From: Meghimatium bilineatum
Lineage: Eukaryota; Mollusca; Gastropoda; Stylommatophora; Philomycidae
Direction: 5' to 3'
DNA: 64,000 nt
Assembly: GCA_034231615.1 (NCBI GenBank)
Contig: CM067322.1
Location: 53,098,118-53,162,117, forward strand
This document shows positions 1-10,289 of the stretch, piece by piece. How positions within the stretch are numbered: position 1 is the stretch's first letter; each line of letters begins with the position of its first letter. The notes under the pieces are model-generated. The model was not told the DNA's origin, did no database searches, and worked only from the letters and a program-made list of their open reading frames with translations. Both the position numbers and the translations under genes were made by a program.

Positions 1-73
1 CGATGATATTATGTTGCAAAGCGATGTTTTATATTCCTAGTTCTCTGTACTATTATTTCTGGAATATGTAATA

Positions 74-776
74 TTAGATACAATAATATCATCATCATCA
101 TCATCAAGTGCCGCCTCCGCAACGAAGGTTGGCTGCAACGTATCTCCAACATCTCCTGTCTCTTGTCTTGGTGGTGCACTCTGCTAGACTGTAACCTGTC
201 CATCGTGTAATGTTACTCTCCCACTTGTATCTATGCCTACCTCTTGCTCGCTTCCCTTTGACTTTACCCTCAAGTAAGGTCTTGAATAGGGTGTCATGTC
301 TTTTAATGTGTCCAAAGTATTTTATTTGCCTGATCTTTATTTCTCTTAGTAGTTCTTTCTTCATATTAAGTGTCTTTAGCACCTCTTTATTTGTTTTCTT
401 CTCTTTCCATGATGTTCTCCCTATTCTTCTATATACCCACATTTCAAAGGCATCAATTTTGTCTTCTAATTGTTTATTTAGTGTCCATGTTTCTGAGCCA
501 TACATTAATATGGAATAGATGTAGCATTTTATAATTCTCATTTTTAACTTGTTTGTAATTTGTTTAGATATTAATAATTTCCTCATGTCATTGAAGGTAC
601 TTTTAGCCATTCCTATTCTCCTTTTAACCTCTGTTTCACATCTGTCATCATTTGTGACTATGTGTCCAAGATATTGATACTGTTTTACTTGTTGTAGTTT
701 CTCTCCCTGTATGTTTATGTTTACCTCCTGTTCTTCTGTGTCTTTGCTGATTATCATGGTTAGATACAATAATATA
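74..776 (-). mobile_element. 5'-truncated LINE insertion with 16-bp target-site duplication
   Basis: The direct repeat TTAGATACAATAATAT occurs at 74-89 and again at 761-776. Between them lies a minus-strand LINE 3' end. Its tail, read on the minus strand, is a (GAT)n run at about 90-106, directly against the left duplication. The 5' side stops abruptly at the right duplication. This is the classic product of target-primed reverse transcription with 5' truncation. The enclosed reading frame is still open, so the copy is probably fairly young. Its right flank is another, older LINE fragment on the same strand. Confidence 0.85.
104..769 (-). pseudogene. LINE reverse transcriptase, C-terminal part (221 aa, open)
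   Basis: The translation has the thumb and C-terminal tail typical of non-LTR (LINE) polyproteins of the endonuclease-reverse transcriptase type. In order it shows YQYLGHIVTNDD, MYGSETWTLNK (about residues 89-99), FEMWVYRRI, KYFGHIKRHD and a basic GKRARGRHRYKW stretch before a WTG motif. The family role is copying element RNA into DNA at a nicked target. The catalytic YADD/FADD box and the endonuclease are missing because the copy is truncated at its 5' end, so it cannot move by itself. The clade (RTE-like or another) is not decidable by eye. The start codon lies in the truncation zone and partly in flanking DNA, so it is not a natural start. Confidence 0.85.
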
Positions 777-825
777 CAGGTATGTATGTATTGTCTCGTC
801 TTTAATGTTTATCTATATCTGTTAG

Positions 826-1110
826 TTAGTTAGTTATTCCTTTAGGGCCAAAGACGTCACATAGGGAGGATGTCATAGATTTCCATGTCTCTCGTTTCAT
901 TGCAATTTGCTTTAGATCTTCATTGTTTCTGATACCGATGGTGAAACGTTCCCTTGCAATAGTTCCACGCAAAGTTTTCCTTGGTCTTCCTCGCCCTCTC
1001 TTGTCCGTTCGGTGACCACCACACCAAAGCTTGACAGGGGAGTCTTTCAGTATCCATTCGCATTGCGCGTCCGATGTATCTATATCGGAGTGACATAGAA
1101 ACTCAGCTGT
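826..1110 (-). mobile_element. LINE 3'-end remnant (degenerate reverse-transcriptase tail)
   Basis: The minus-strand frame contains KRGRGRPRKTLRGTI followed by a conserved-looking QIAMKRETWKSM block. This is the basic 'GRPRK' plus 'A.DR..W' signature at the extreme C terminus of many LINE polyproteins. The piece is short, lacks all catalytic motifs and begins at a small 15-bp tandem repeat. It is a relic from a different subfamily than the copy at 74-776. Confidence is moderate because only about 70 residues match the family pattern. Confidence 0.6.
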
Positions 1111-1155
1111 TGTCAGCATTTATATTGTCAGCATTTATATTGTCAGCATTTATAT
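1111..1155. repeat. 15-bp tandem repeat, 3 copies
   Basis: The unit TGTCAGCATTTATAT is present three times with no mismatch, at 1111-1125, 1126-1140 and 1141-1155. It overlaps the first codons of the minus-strand LINE remnant frame. Confidence 0.95.
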
Positions 1156-1647
1156 TGACTTCGACTTTTTACATATATGTTTTTAATTAATCTTAAATAT
1201 TTTATTGTTTCATATTTTGTTGCCATTCTAAAAGTTTTCAATTATTTTCCTATTGTTTTTTTCTCTGACTTATGAATGTCTGACTGTATGTATCTTCTGA
1301 TTCTCAGGAGGGAAGTCAAAATCAATCATTCACTCATTGATTTTTCATACCAAGAAAAACACAACTGTAATAATATTTATAAACTAACCAGAATAGAATC
1401 AATTTGTCTGGAATGTAATTCAATTTTTAGTTGGGCTATGCAAATTGACTGCATATTAAATAATGATACCACATTCAGTTCTGTTGAACGAATCTCTTAT
1501 GAAATCAAATTGCTTGTTAATATTTGATAACTTGAAGGAACGAAGCCTTTCAACCAGATCAGCATATATTTATACTTTAGATTTGAAAAGCTGTTTGTGT
1601 CTGCTTTAGTGTATATATAGTTCGCAATCCGTATCTTAGTGGTCTAA
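1156..1647. other. Unassigned AT-rich DNA
   Basis: An open frame of 83 codons exists on the plus strand at 1276-1527, but it has no recognisable motif and an AT-rich composition like its surroundings. I see no transposon ends or RNA gene. Confidence 0.5.
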
Positions 1648-2005
1648 GGGATGTTCATAAATTACGTTAAATAATTACGGGGGAAGGTGTCAGGAAATCT
1701 TTGACAATAGGCTTGGTTGCCATTTCTTTAGGATTACAAAATTTGATGTCAGCAATAATTATTTTTTTTTTAAATAAATTTTTTGAATTTGAAGCATTTC
1801 TCTACAACTGTGAAACAACTCGTGCATTTTCTTCGTAACTTTTTTGACGTTATCTTAGGAGAAGGGGATTTTTACATTTTGGGGCATAATTTTGCAGGAA
1901 GGGGCGGAAATTCTTGTTTTCTTGAAAGTTGTTGACAACGAAATGAAGGGTGGGGGGTGTAAACAAATCAGCCAGGCAATTGTTGATGTATTTCATGAAC
2001 AGCCC
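1648..2005. mobile_element. Possible MITE with imperfect terminal inverted repeats
   Basis: The left end GGGATGTTCATAAATTAC (1648-1665) matches the reverse complement of the right end at about 1988-2005, GGGCTGTTCATGAAATAC, at 15 of 18 positions. The interior has no long frame and is T- and G-rich. A terminal GGG followed by a TTCAT-AATTAC motif is reminiscent of short DNA transposons. No clear target-site duplication is seen, so the superfamily is left open. Confidence 0.45.
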
Positions 2006-2390
2006 GCCTCTTTACCGAAACAACGGAGTCAAATCATGAACACTCCTGGAATCCAAAATATAATATATTAAGATAGACTGACAATACAAATTAGCTTCAT
2101 CAGGAACTGATTGTGTATTATGCTTAATTGGAACTTAATAGATTATGAGCGATGAAGCTAGTGTTTCCTATGTGCAATATTTTAGAGTTGGTCGAGTTCG
2201 AGGAAAAGGGTTCCACATTCTTTTGTTTAATCTTGAAAATTTGAACTGACAGCGATATGTGCACAATATTTTGAGAAGCCGTGTATGTATGTATGTGGAA
2301 GGCATCTTCCATCATTTCGTATGCAAACATGAAACCACAGAAAGCTTACAATCATTTGATAGTACCAATGTTTGCCTCTACGTTTTCCTA
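2006..2390. other. Unassigned DNA
   Basis: No protein, RNA or repeat signature recognised. A 68-codon minus-strand frame at 2124-2330 looks like chance. Confidence 0.5.
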
Positions 2391-2810
2391 CACGTCTCAT
2401 ATACCTTCATTACTTGAAACTGTCAACTCAGGGGCTGTACATCTCATATAACTTCATTACTTGAAACTGTCAACCCAGGAACCGCACATCTCATATAACT
2501 TCATTACTTGAAACTGTCAACCCAGGAACTGCACATATTATATAACTTCATTACTTGAAATTGTCAACCCAGGAACTGCACATCTCATATAACTTCATTA
2601 CTTGAAACTGTCAACCAAGGAGGTGCACATTTTATATAATTTCATTACTTGAAACTGTCAACCCAGGAGCTGCACATCTCATATAACTTCATTACTTGAC
2701 TCTGCCAACCCAGGAGCTGCGCATCTCGTATAACTACATTACTTAATACTATCAATCCAATAGCTGCACATCTCATATAACTTCATTCCTTGAAACTGTC
2801 AACCCAGGAA
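2391..2810. repeat. 47-bp minisatellite, about 9 copies
   Basis: The unit begins CTCATATAACTTCATTACTT and ends with an AACCCAGGAAC-TGCACAT block. Roughly nine units are present, and they vary by substitutions (TATATAA versus CATATAA, GGAGCTG versus GGAACTG). Confidence 0.9.
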
Positions 2811-3812
2811 CATACATAAATTACGACACATAATGATGACACATATGACCCACATTTAAATCCGTGCCAAAGATTTGCACTTGTGTTTTGTTTTAAAACT
2901 TAGTGACCGTTATATATCCGAGTCTAATGTCAATTATACAGTCATGTGGACCGATTGTGATCACACTAAGGTGATTCTGTTTGACTTTTTCCGTAATGTC
3001 AACAGAAAGTATACACAAAATGACCACGCAAACATCACTGGATAAATGAAATGCATCATTTAGATTAACGGTTCCCAATGAACCAGCAGGTCTTATATTT
3101 GTCGATACCACTTGTCACTATCCGCGGCTCTCGTAAATAGTATACAGTTCTGTTGACTGATCGGGTATCATCCTTCCACAATTACGCTATTTGACTTGTC
3201 CCGTTATTTTCATTGCCTGTAGACACAAAGTGGCTAATGAAACTCACATAAAAAGGCGAATAGCGGGACTTTTGAATGATTAAACCAAAGAGTCTACAGG
3301 ACTGTGTATATCATGAGGTCTCTAAATATCACATTGTCATTTTAACCATTCGATCAGAATGCCTGCACAGAATATGATATTGTTGTTTATTAGAGATTAC
3401 ACAGGCAAATAAGAAAACATTTATTGCTGTAAATTTAAAGTCTGTTCCTGTTGTTATTTGGAAAGATGATTGGGAAAATGGCATTCTATAGGGTACATCA
3501 TTTCTACTTTCAAGGATACGGTTAAAATTATAATGTTTCCATTTCTAAAACTATATTTGATAGGGAAAGACTGGTGTTATATTTGGAAGCAATGATTCAT
3601 CTATACACGGAAGCAGATCTGAGAGTAGAGGCAACACAATGTGTGTTCAACAACGGTATTTAAGAAAAAGGACTTTGCATCAAGAAATTGAAGGTGATAC
3701 GAGTAATGATATAAAATTTGGAATGAGTAGATTACACATAAAAAGTTATACAATTATTGATATCACACTTAGCAGAATTGGTAAGGAAACATTCATATCA
3801 AACCAATAGTGG
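2811..3812. other. Unassigned DNA with a weak dispersed repeat
   Basis: No coding signature. The part at about 3170-3400 resembles 6740-6990 over scattered blocks. Both have a CATTG-CTGT-GACACAAAGT core, an ATAGCG-GACTTTTGAA block and a following GAGTCTA-GGACTGT block. This suggests an old dispersed repeat shared by both places, too diverged to classify by eye. Confidence 0.4.
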
Positions 3813-4400
3813 TATGAATAAGTTTATACTTGGAATATGCAGACAGGCTACATGCCGCATGAATAAGTTTATACTTGGAATGTACAGACAGACCACATGC
3901 CGCATGAATAAGTTTATACTTGGAATATGCAGACAGGCCACATGCCGCATGAATAAGTTTATACTTTGAATATGCAGACAGGCCACATGCCGCATGAATA
4001 AGTTTATACTTGAAATATGCAGACAGACCACATGCCGCATGAATAAGTTTATACTTGGAATGTACAGACAGACCACATCCCGCATGAATAAGTTTATACT
4101 TGGAATGTACAGACAGACCACATGCCGCATGAATAAGTTTATACTTGGAATGTACAGACAGACCACATGCCGCATGAATAAGTTTATACTTGGAATGTAC
4201 AGACAGACCACATCCCGCATGAATAAGTTTATACTTGGAATGTACAGACAGACCACATGCCGCATGAATAAGTTTATACTTGGAATGTACAGATAGACCA
4301 CATGCCGCATGAATAAGTTTATACTTGGAATGTACAGATAGACCACTTGCCGCATGATTAAGTTTATACTTATCATCCGTAAACAAATCACATGGGGCAC
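3813..4400. repeat. 45-bp minisatellite, about 13 copies (subtype 1)
   Basis: The unit starts CATGAATAAGTTTATACTTG and continues through a GACAGACCACATGCCG segment. Because 45 is a multiple of three and the unit lacks stops in several frames, long 'proteins' of a 15-residue repeat appear on both strands (for example 3793-4407 minus). They are artefacts of the repeat, not genes. Confidence 0.95.
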
Positions 4401-4970
4401 AAATCATGTTATGCTTGGAATACTTGCCTACGTCACATACAGCAGGAATATGTTTACTGGTTTATACTTGGAAAGCATACAAAAATCACATGAGGCATGA
4501 ATAGATTTATACTTGGCATGCGTGTATAAATCACGTGTGGCATGAATAGATTTATACTTGGCATGCGTGGATACATCCCATGAGACATGAATAGATTTAT
4601 ACTTTGCATGCGTGGATACATCACATGAGTAGATTTATACTTGGCATACGTGGATACATCCCATGAGTAGATTTATACTTGGCATGCGTGGATAAATCAC
4701 ATGAGGCATGAATAGATTTATACTTGGCATGCGTGGATAAATTATATGAGGATTGAATAGATTTATACTTGGCATGCATTGATAAATCACATGAGGCATG
4801 AATAGATTTATACATAGCATACGTGGATAAATTATATGAGGATTGAATAGATTTATACTTGGCATGCGTGGATAAATGATATGAGGTTTGAATAGATTTA
4901 TACTTGGAAAGCATAAACAAATCACATAAGGCAGGAAACGATTAATAGTATGAATTTGACTTGCATGAAC
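4401..4970. repeat. 45-bp minisatellite, diverged subtype 2
   Basis: The array continues with units starting CATGAATAGATTTATACTTG followed by GCATGCGTGGATAAATCACA. They have the same length and core (GAAT-A-TTTATACTTGG) as subtype 1. Some units carry deletions or a TTATATGAGGATTG variant. The two subtypes are segregated in space rather than mixed, which points to separate local amplifications from one ancestral array. Confidence 0.85.
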
Positions 4971-5381
4971 AAATTACATGAGGATTATATATGCCATTCC
5001 AAAAACAAACAAAAAATGAAGCCAAATTAAACCAATATAATGTTGTGCCATGGGGAAGTTTCCTACCTAGAAGACAGAAGCGATGAGCACTGCTTTTAGA
5101 AGTTTCCAAACTCGACTGGGAGGTATCACATCATGAGTCATGATTAGGTGTTTGCTTGAGAGAGGACCACATAAAAAACGAGCAATATATTATAACAGGT
5201 GAGAAACAAGAACATTCAGCAAGAATACCACTCGCTACATGCTGACTTGGTGTGTTAACCTACACCATGACAAGTCACACAAACTATGTAACAATATACT
5301 GTTAAAATAAGTTTAGTCGATTGATTTTATAAACAATTTTTTAATTTGTGTTTTTCTAAATCTTTCTTATATCTTTCTATA
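4971..5381. other. Unassigned DNA
   Basis: No frame, RNA or element recognised between the minisatellite and the LINE remnant. Confidence 0.5.
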
Positions 5382-6035
5382 CTAAACGTCTTCACGCTTG
5401 TGGTCACATGGAATGGAGTTTGTAGGATTCAAACTCCAAATTCCCGTAGAAATACATGACAACTCTTTCCAGAGCGTAGACTTCCTCTTATGAATATCCT
5501 GAAATTCCCGCGGTCTCTGGCAAGCTGTCCCGCTTCCTCCAACGACATGTGCATGCATTTTTGAATATCTCTTGTCCAACGACGTCTAGGTCGAGCTCTG
5601 CTTCTACTGCCTTTTAGCGCTCCCCTCCAATAACACTCTTTCCATGCCATCGTGTCTCTTCACATGGTCGAAAAAAACTTCCTTATTAATATGGTGTTCA
5701 AAAGTCAGCCTTCTTGAACGTTTTTTTTCTTAGCACGTCTTGGTTGGTCGTTCTTGCTGTCCATGGTATTCTTAGGACTTCTATAACACTTCATTTCAAA
5801 TGCCTCTATTCCCGCCGAAGACGGATGTGTTGGGCCATTGGCGCAAATAAAACGGCAACACAACGCATTTCCATTCTCTGGACTACATCCAATTGGAAAT
5901 CTTGTAGGACCAAGGTCCTGTTACAAGAGAAATCCAGGGGGAATTTGAGAATGAACGCTGAAGAAGAAGAAATGCCTCTATTCTCTTAGCTGTAGTTTTA
6001 TTTATTGTCCATATTTCGCAGACGTAGTTCGCCAC
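5382..6035 (-). mobile_element. LINE 3'-part, split by a SINE insertion
   Basis: On the minus strand the frame gives KGSRSRARPRRRWTRDIQKC followed by MSLEEAGQLARDRGNF, the C-terminal tail of a LINE polyprotein. The same family occurs at 39805-40229. Upstream in element order (5690-5811 and 5984-6035 on the plus strand) is the segment encoding the SETWTINKTTAK-like region, interrupted by a SINE at 5812-5969. Frameshifts and stops are present, so it is a dead copy. A further similar scrap lies near 6120-6170. Confidence 0.75.
5812..5969 (+). mobile_element. SINE family A copy, 14-bp target-site duplication
   Basis: The element runs from CCGCCGAAGACGGATGTG to a (GAA)n tail and is flanked by AAATGCCTCTATTC at 5798-5811 and 5970-5983. 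It sits inside a LINE remnant, which dates the SINE as the younger insertion. Related copies in the window are at 41743-41901 (+), 44611-44768 (-), 57668-57820 (-), with a diverged one at 43990-44155 (-). It has no coding capacity. Internal polymerase III boxes are not obvious. Confidence 0.85.
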
Positions 6036-7693
6036 AGGGAACATACACATACGTAACAAACATACCTTTTATGATCTAACATGTCGCAAGGAAGTAGTTA
6101 CCACTCGCAAATTCCAAACGATATAGTTGGTCTTTCTTACTGTCCACGGTATTCTCAGGAATTACATTTAGCAGTAGTAAACAAATGAAATTAGAGTAAA
6201 CCCCCTGCACATCCACTCCACACTAAAATGACTTTCTTTAAAAGATATACTGTAAACTCCCTAAAGTAACGTCGAAGGTTTATTTAGAAATGAAGACCAC
6301 GTCGTCACTTTAATCATCACATCTACGGTACTGACCACATTCCACTTTGAACGTTTGGTAATAGACGCACTGCTTACTGCATATGTTCATGGCAACACAA
6401 TCGATTTTGGTTATATCCCCCCCCCCCAGAAGCCCAAATGTACACAGTAGATCCATTTTCACTTGGTTCCCTTTTATATTTTGACTTTAAGACGTTTGCT
6501 AGTAAGCTGTGTTATGTCTTCTAACAGAAGTTGTCTCTGCTCAAACTATAGTAATCATGTTGCAGAAACCAGAAAAATCAATACTGGATCAGACAGACAG
6601 AAGGACAGAAAGTATAAAGAATGGCTAGCCTAACATCTTGACACGAAAGAAAGTTAAAATCGGAACTGAGAGTCAGTACTCACGTCAGACGATTGAAGTG
6701 GGTCTGTCGTCGCATATACAGTCATGTGTGCACATCGGTTTCATTCTTCGGAAGTTATGTTATTTCTCTTTCCCTGTGATCATCATTGGCTGTCGACACA
6801 AAGTTATGCACAAAACGAAAGATTACAATCTCGAAAATAAAACAAAAACACAACCAATAGCGCCACTTTTGAAGGATGAAAACCGGTGAGTCTATGGGAC
6901 TGTTGTATAACTGACGATCAACTCGACTGAAATGTCACATTATCGCCAAATATGGCACACAATATTGATATTATTGAGAAACTGGTGGTGGTGCAATAAG
7001 TGCATACATCATTCCTTTGATGAGGCAGCCGTTCTTCAAAGACGAACTCTAATCTTGTTTAATACTCTCTGGGACTATTACGTACATTACAATCGTATGG
7101 GAGTATAACTTGACTGCAGTCATTGTAAAAAAAATCTTCTGCAGGGTTTATATATTTGATCCTAGGAATTGCGAGAAATATAGCAAGTGTATCCTTTTGT
7201 ACAATATGAAAGTTTTTCTAGGAATTTATTTTATTCCCAGAAGGCATTAATCCCCTTCTTCTGCAGTTCTCTGAGAAGAAGTATCATATTCAGTAGACGT
7301 AAATTATAAGAGGTTTTGTGGATTTGTACATTTCCATGATATGCATCTTTTCAACTACAGTGCATAATTTCCTGTCAGATAGTATGCATATTACCACCGT
7401 CTCCGGGATGTGGTCACTGAGAAGGGTGAGATATCCAGCTATGCATTTCCCATAATCTAATTTATGGTTGCGGAAGGATTTCCAAAAGTTTCAGTCTCAT
7501 AATGATCATAACAGTTAACAGTTGTCGGTTGCAAAATCACAGGAGGCCCAATAAACTAGGCAATAATACTAATTGTTATTTAATTAACATGTTATTTCTA
7601 GCATTAATTTGATAATCACGGCGATAAGAACCTACGTATTTTTGTCAAACTTAATATTTGTTGACTTTGAAATTAGCTGCGTTTAAATCTGTG
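6036..7693. other. Unassigned DNA
   Basis: It contains a 10-bp-plus C run near 6419-6432 and the second copy of a weak dispersed repeat at about 6640-6990 (compare 3170-3400). Open frames such as 6638-6889 (+) show no motif. No gene or RNA recognised. Confidence 0.5.
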
Positions 7694-7841
7694 TATCTTC
7701 TTCTTCTTCTTCTGCGTTCGTTCTCAAACTCCTGCAGATTAGCAGGATGTAGTCCGGGAACGTAATGCGTTGTGTCATGGTATACAACATTGCTGCGATA
7801 TATGTGCCTTTCGGCCTGCCACATCCGACTTCAGCATGGCT
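7694..7841 (-). mobile_element. SINE family B fragment
   Basis: It begins on the plus strand with the (TTC)n tail complement and TGCGTTCGTTCTCAAACTCC, then matches the 20301 and 53626 copies up to CATCCGACTTCAGCATGGCT. There it joins the Penelope-like sequence. The 5' half of the SINE is missing, so the junction is a truncation or a later rearrangement. Confidence 0.8.
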
Positions 7842-8770
7842 CACATCATTGTCACTATTCATCCCCCTTACCTCAGCACATCAGTCTACTACAAACCTAC
7901 TGATGCACATGGCTTTCTGCTCTACACTTCTTCTCATCCTCCCGCCTGTCGTAACTCTCTACCTTACTCACAGCTTCTTCGCCTTCGTCGCTTATGTAGC
8001 GAAGACGACGATTTTCTCGACAAATCCTCTGAGATGATTGAGTTCTTCCGTAGACGCTCCTTCCCTGACAGCATTCTTTCATTGGCTTGGCTCCGTGTAC
8101 GCCAGCTATCTCGCCTTGATACCTTGAATAATTCCCAGGGTTCTTCCTCCTCCTCTGATAGGGTTAAACTGGTTCTTACCTTCCATCCCCATAACTCGAC
8201 TGTCCGTCGCATCCTGCTTAAATATTATTCCCTTCTCCAGTCTGATTCTGACACCCGTGACGCTTTCCACAAATTACCTCTGGTGGCCTATAGGCGCGAT
8301 AAAAATCTGAAGGACATTTTGGTCCACAGCCACCTCAGGTCCTCTGCACCTGACCATTTTGGTACCGTTCGTTGCTCACGTGGTCGTTGTTACACATGTC
8401 CTTGTGTGGTTTAGATGCGCTCCATCTCATTTCCCAATGTCAGTTTCTCCATCGATGAGGCCTTTACATGTGAATCCCGTAATGTTATTTACGTGATCAT
8501 ATATAAACGCCGTGGAAAACAATATATCGGTGAGACTGGCCTTAGACTGAGCGACCGCTTCTGTAACCACATGCATGCTATCAAACACCCACTCCTGTGG
8601 CCAATCAATTCAACGGCGACTGCCACCGCTGTGCCCTTGACATTCAGGTCACTGCCATCAGATCCTGCACCACCGATGATAGATCTAGGTACGCCCTAGA
8701 AAATCGTCTCATTTTCGAGTTGGGTACCATCAAGCCATTTGAACTCAATTCCGACCACTCTTTCGCTTAG
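7842..8770 (+). pseudogene. Penelope-like element: RT end plus GIY-YIG endonuclease, broken
   Basis: The first part has the post-catalytic region of Penelope-type reverse transcriptase: YYKPTDAHGFLLYTSSHPP, then PYSQLLRLRRLCSEDDDF and a long basic linker ending in CSRGRCYTCPC. After an in-frame TAG at 8412-8414 the same frame resumes with FTCESRNVIYVI and KQYIGETGLRLSDRF, the GIY-YIG endonuclease core (VIY, YIG and the catalytic-region Arg). Near 8585-8591 a frameshift moves the rest (CHRCALDIQVTAIRSC through FELNSDHSFA) to another frame, ending at TAG 8768-8770. Such proteins make and integrate element cDNA. This copy lacks the RT palm at its 5' side and carries one stop and one frameshift, so it is dead. 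The segment up to 8414 is easily mistaken for a free-standing gene because of the fused SINE start. Confidence 0.85.
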
Positions 8771-8977
8771 TTCTCGGTCGGATTGGTCTTTGTTGTGTTT
8801 ATTCATTTTGTGCCGCCATTTACGTCATCGTTTTGTTCCTCTCGCTCTACCTGTATTATCGTCTTTGTGTACTTCCTGTTCGTATCCTTCCGGCATCATA
8901 TTTCACTACCATATTTCACTCGGACACGCATTCATTTCTACTTGTGGTATTTTTTATCTTTGTATGTATGTGTGTAT

Positions 8978-9007
8978 CTTGAAAAAGGCCTAGTGGTCCG
9001 AAACGTC
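8978..9007 (+). ncRNA. Decayed hammerhead-ribozyme-like motif in Penelope 3' region
   Basis: About 200 bases after the GIY-YIG stop lies CTTGAAAAAGGCC, then TAGTGGTCCGAAACGTC. The layout fits a hammerhead core: a CUGANGA-like box (here TTGAAAA, degenerate), a short GGCC/GGTC stem II with a four-base loop, the invariant GAAA, then CGTC. Penelope-like elements are known to carry such motifs in their terminal repeats. The first box is degenerate, so activity is not expected. Confidence 0.5.
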
Positions 9008-9829
9008 GATTTTGTCCTGTGTATTGCCATTTGTATGATTATATTCTGTGTTTTCTTTTGTTGTATGTACCATATTTTTTCATGTAAACATCCGTCAGTG
9101 ATAGTGTGTTAGTCGTCATACAGTAGGACTTCATCACCTGTCTTCCTCGTGAGTACTATTTTCAATTATGTTGTACTAGCAGTACCACCTTCTATTGATT
9201 ACCATCGTATATTATCCAAAGAAGTAGGTGAAATACGAATCTCGGAAGAGGAGCGTCGTAGTGGACCCTTGGGTACGGAATCCAATTCTCTGTGTATGAG
9301 CCGTGTTGGGCAACGGCCGACAACTAAGATGGGTTTGGTTTGCAGTATCGTTAGAGACTTGTTCTCCACCCCCATCTGCGTTACCCGCAATGTTTAGAGT
9401 TCGAGTCTCGAAAATGCTTCGGTCAGACATTTGAACAATGCACTCCCCGACACTTGTTCATTGCTTGTCATGTGTGCAATAGGGAGGTGTATTCAAAGAT
9501 TTTTTTTTACTATACCTGAGAGTGCATGTTCAGGTTAGCGATATCAATAGTTGAGTCATGACTCCTACTTTGAATGGGTTCAATTGTGATGGTGATATGT
9601 GTGTTCTTGAGCACGAACAACACTTCGATCAGTCGGTCTCGTGCTGGACTAATGTAGCTTCGTTGCCATTGAATTAATTCACACACTACGCTGGCCTCTA
9701 GCGAGTGTTACCTTTTCCAGAATTGGCGTGTACTCGTAAGATCACCGTATGTTAGGGACATTGACATTGGTCGTTCCTCCAATGTTTTTGCTTTTTTAGC
9801 CGGCCGAGTCCGAATGCACAGATGCCTTT
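9008..9829. other. Unassigned DNA downstream of the Penelope-like element
   Basis: One segment at about 9380-9410 reads GAGTTCGAGTCTC, a tRNA B-box-like sequence, but I see no convincing A box or cloverleaf. Frames at 9149-9397 (+) and 9212-9430 (-) have no recognisable motif. Confidence 0.4.
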
Positions 9830-10088
9830 CATCACTGTGTGACGACAAGTGATGCTGGATGTAAGGGCGTAGAGGTTTTGGAGATATTTACTGTTTCTCT
9901 GCAAGCAGTTCTCATTCCAAGTACAGCAACTACATCCACGGACACGAGCCTAAAAGTGTTAGCCAGAAACACAGCAAGAGCAGCTGTATTTCTGTTTCCA
10001 ATGTGCACCACGAGACGGTGCTTTTAGAATCTTGATTATCTACTAACTCTGGGTCCGCTCGAGAGCAATGCCAGATCATTTGCACCAT
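9830..10088 (-). mobile_element. Element C, diverged 5' fragment
   Basis: The plus-strand text here aligns block by block with 32480-32742. It shares GCTGTATTTCTGTTTCCA, then TGCACC-CGAG, then AATCTTG-TTATCT-CTAAC and CTGGGTCCGC. It is the minus-oriented 5' part of the long non-coding retroposon seen at 17296-18630. It is the most diverged copy in the window. Confidence 0.65.
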
Positions 10089-10107
10089 ATGCATCCTTGA
10101 ATTGCTG

Positions 10108-10260
10108 TTATATCAGTCGAGTGAACAAGAAAAAATGAGCCTCTGCAAGGTCGATAGAATATGGAAGATGTTTCAAGGTAATCACATTGTTCTTTGCGAG
10201 GTAATTCTGTACAAGTAGGGATTGATGTGCTGGCGCGTTGTCATGCAGAATAATCCAAAT
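10108..10260 (-). pseudogene. Mariner transposase relic, catalytic half
   Basis: The minus-strand frame reads ILHDNAPAHQSLLVQNYLAK and, further on, LKHLPYSIDLAEAHFFLF before a TAA at 10108-10110. HDNAPAH carries the second catalytic aspartate of the mariner D,D34D triad. The residue 35 positions later, normally Asp, is His here, so the enzyme would be dead. No terminal inverted repeats were found nearby. It abuts element C on one side and a LINE on the other. It is a different lineage from the mariner at 33360-34245. Confidence 0.75.
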
Positions 10261-10289
10261 ATACGACAACCTTCACGGAAACCCTCGTA

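Noticed and set aside
3793-4407. 204-codon minus-strand open frame of 15-residue repeats
   Set aside because: It is the 45-bp minisatellite read in frame; a second frame and the other strand are open as well.
5714-5989. 91-codon plus-strand frame as a gene
   Set aside because: It spans a LINE remnant and an inserted SINE in antisense; chance frame.
7770-8414. Independent 214-codon gene
   Set aside because: Its first residues come from a SINE fragment, and the rest is a 5'-truncated Penelope-like reverse transcriptase continuing past the stop.
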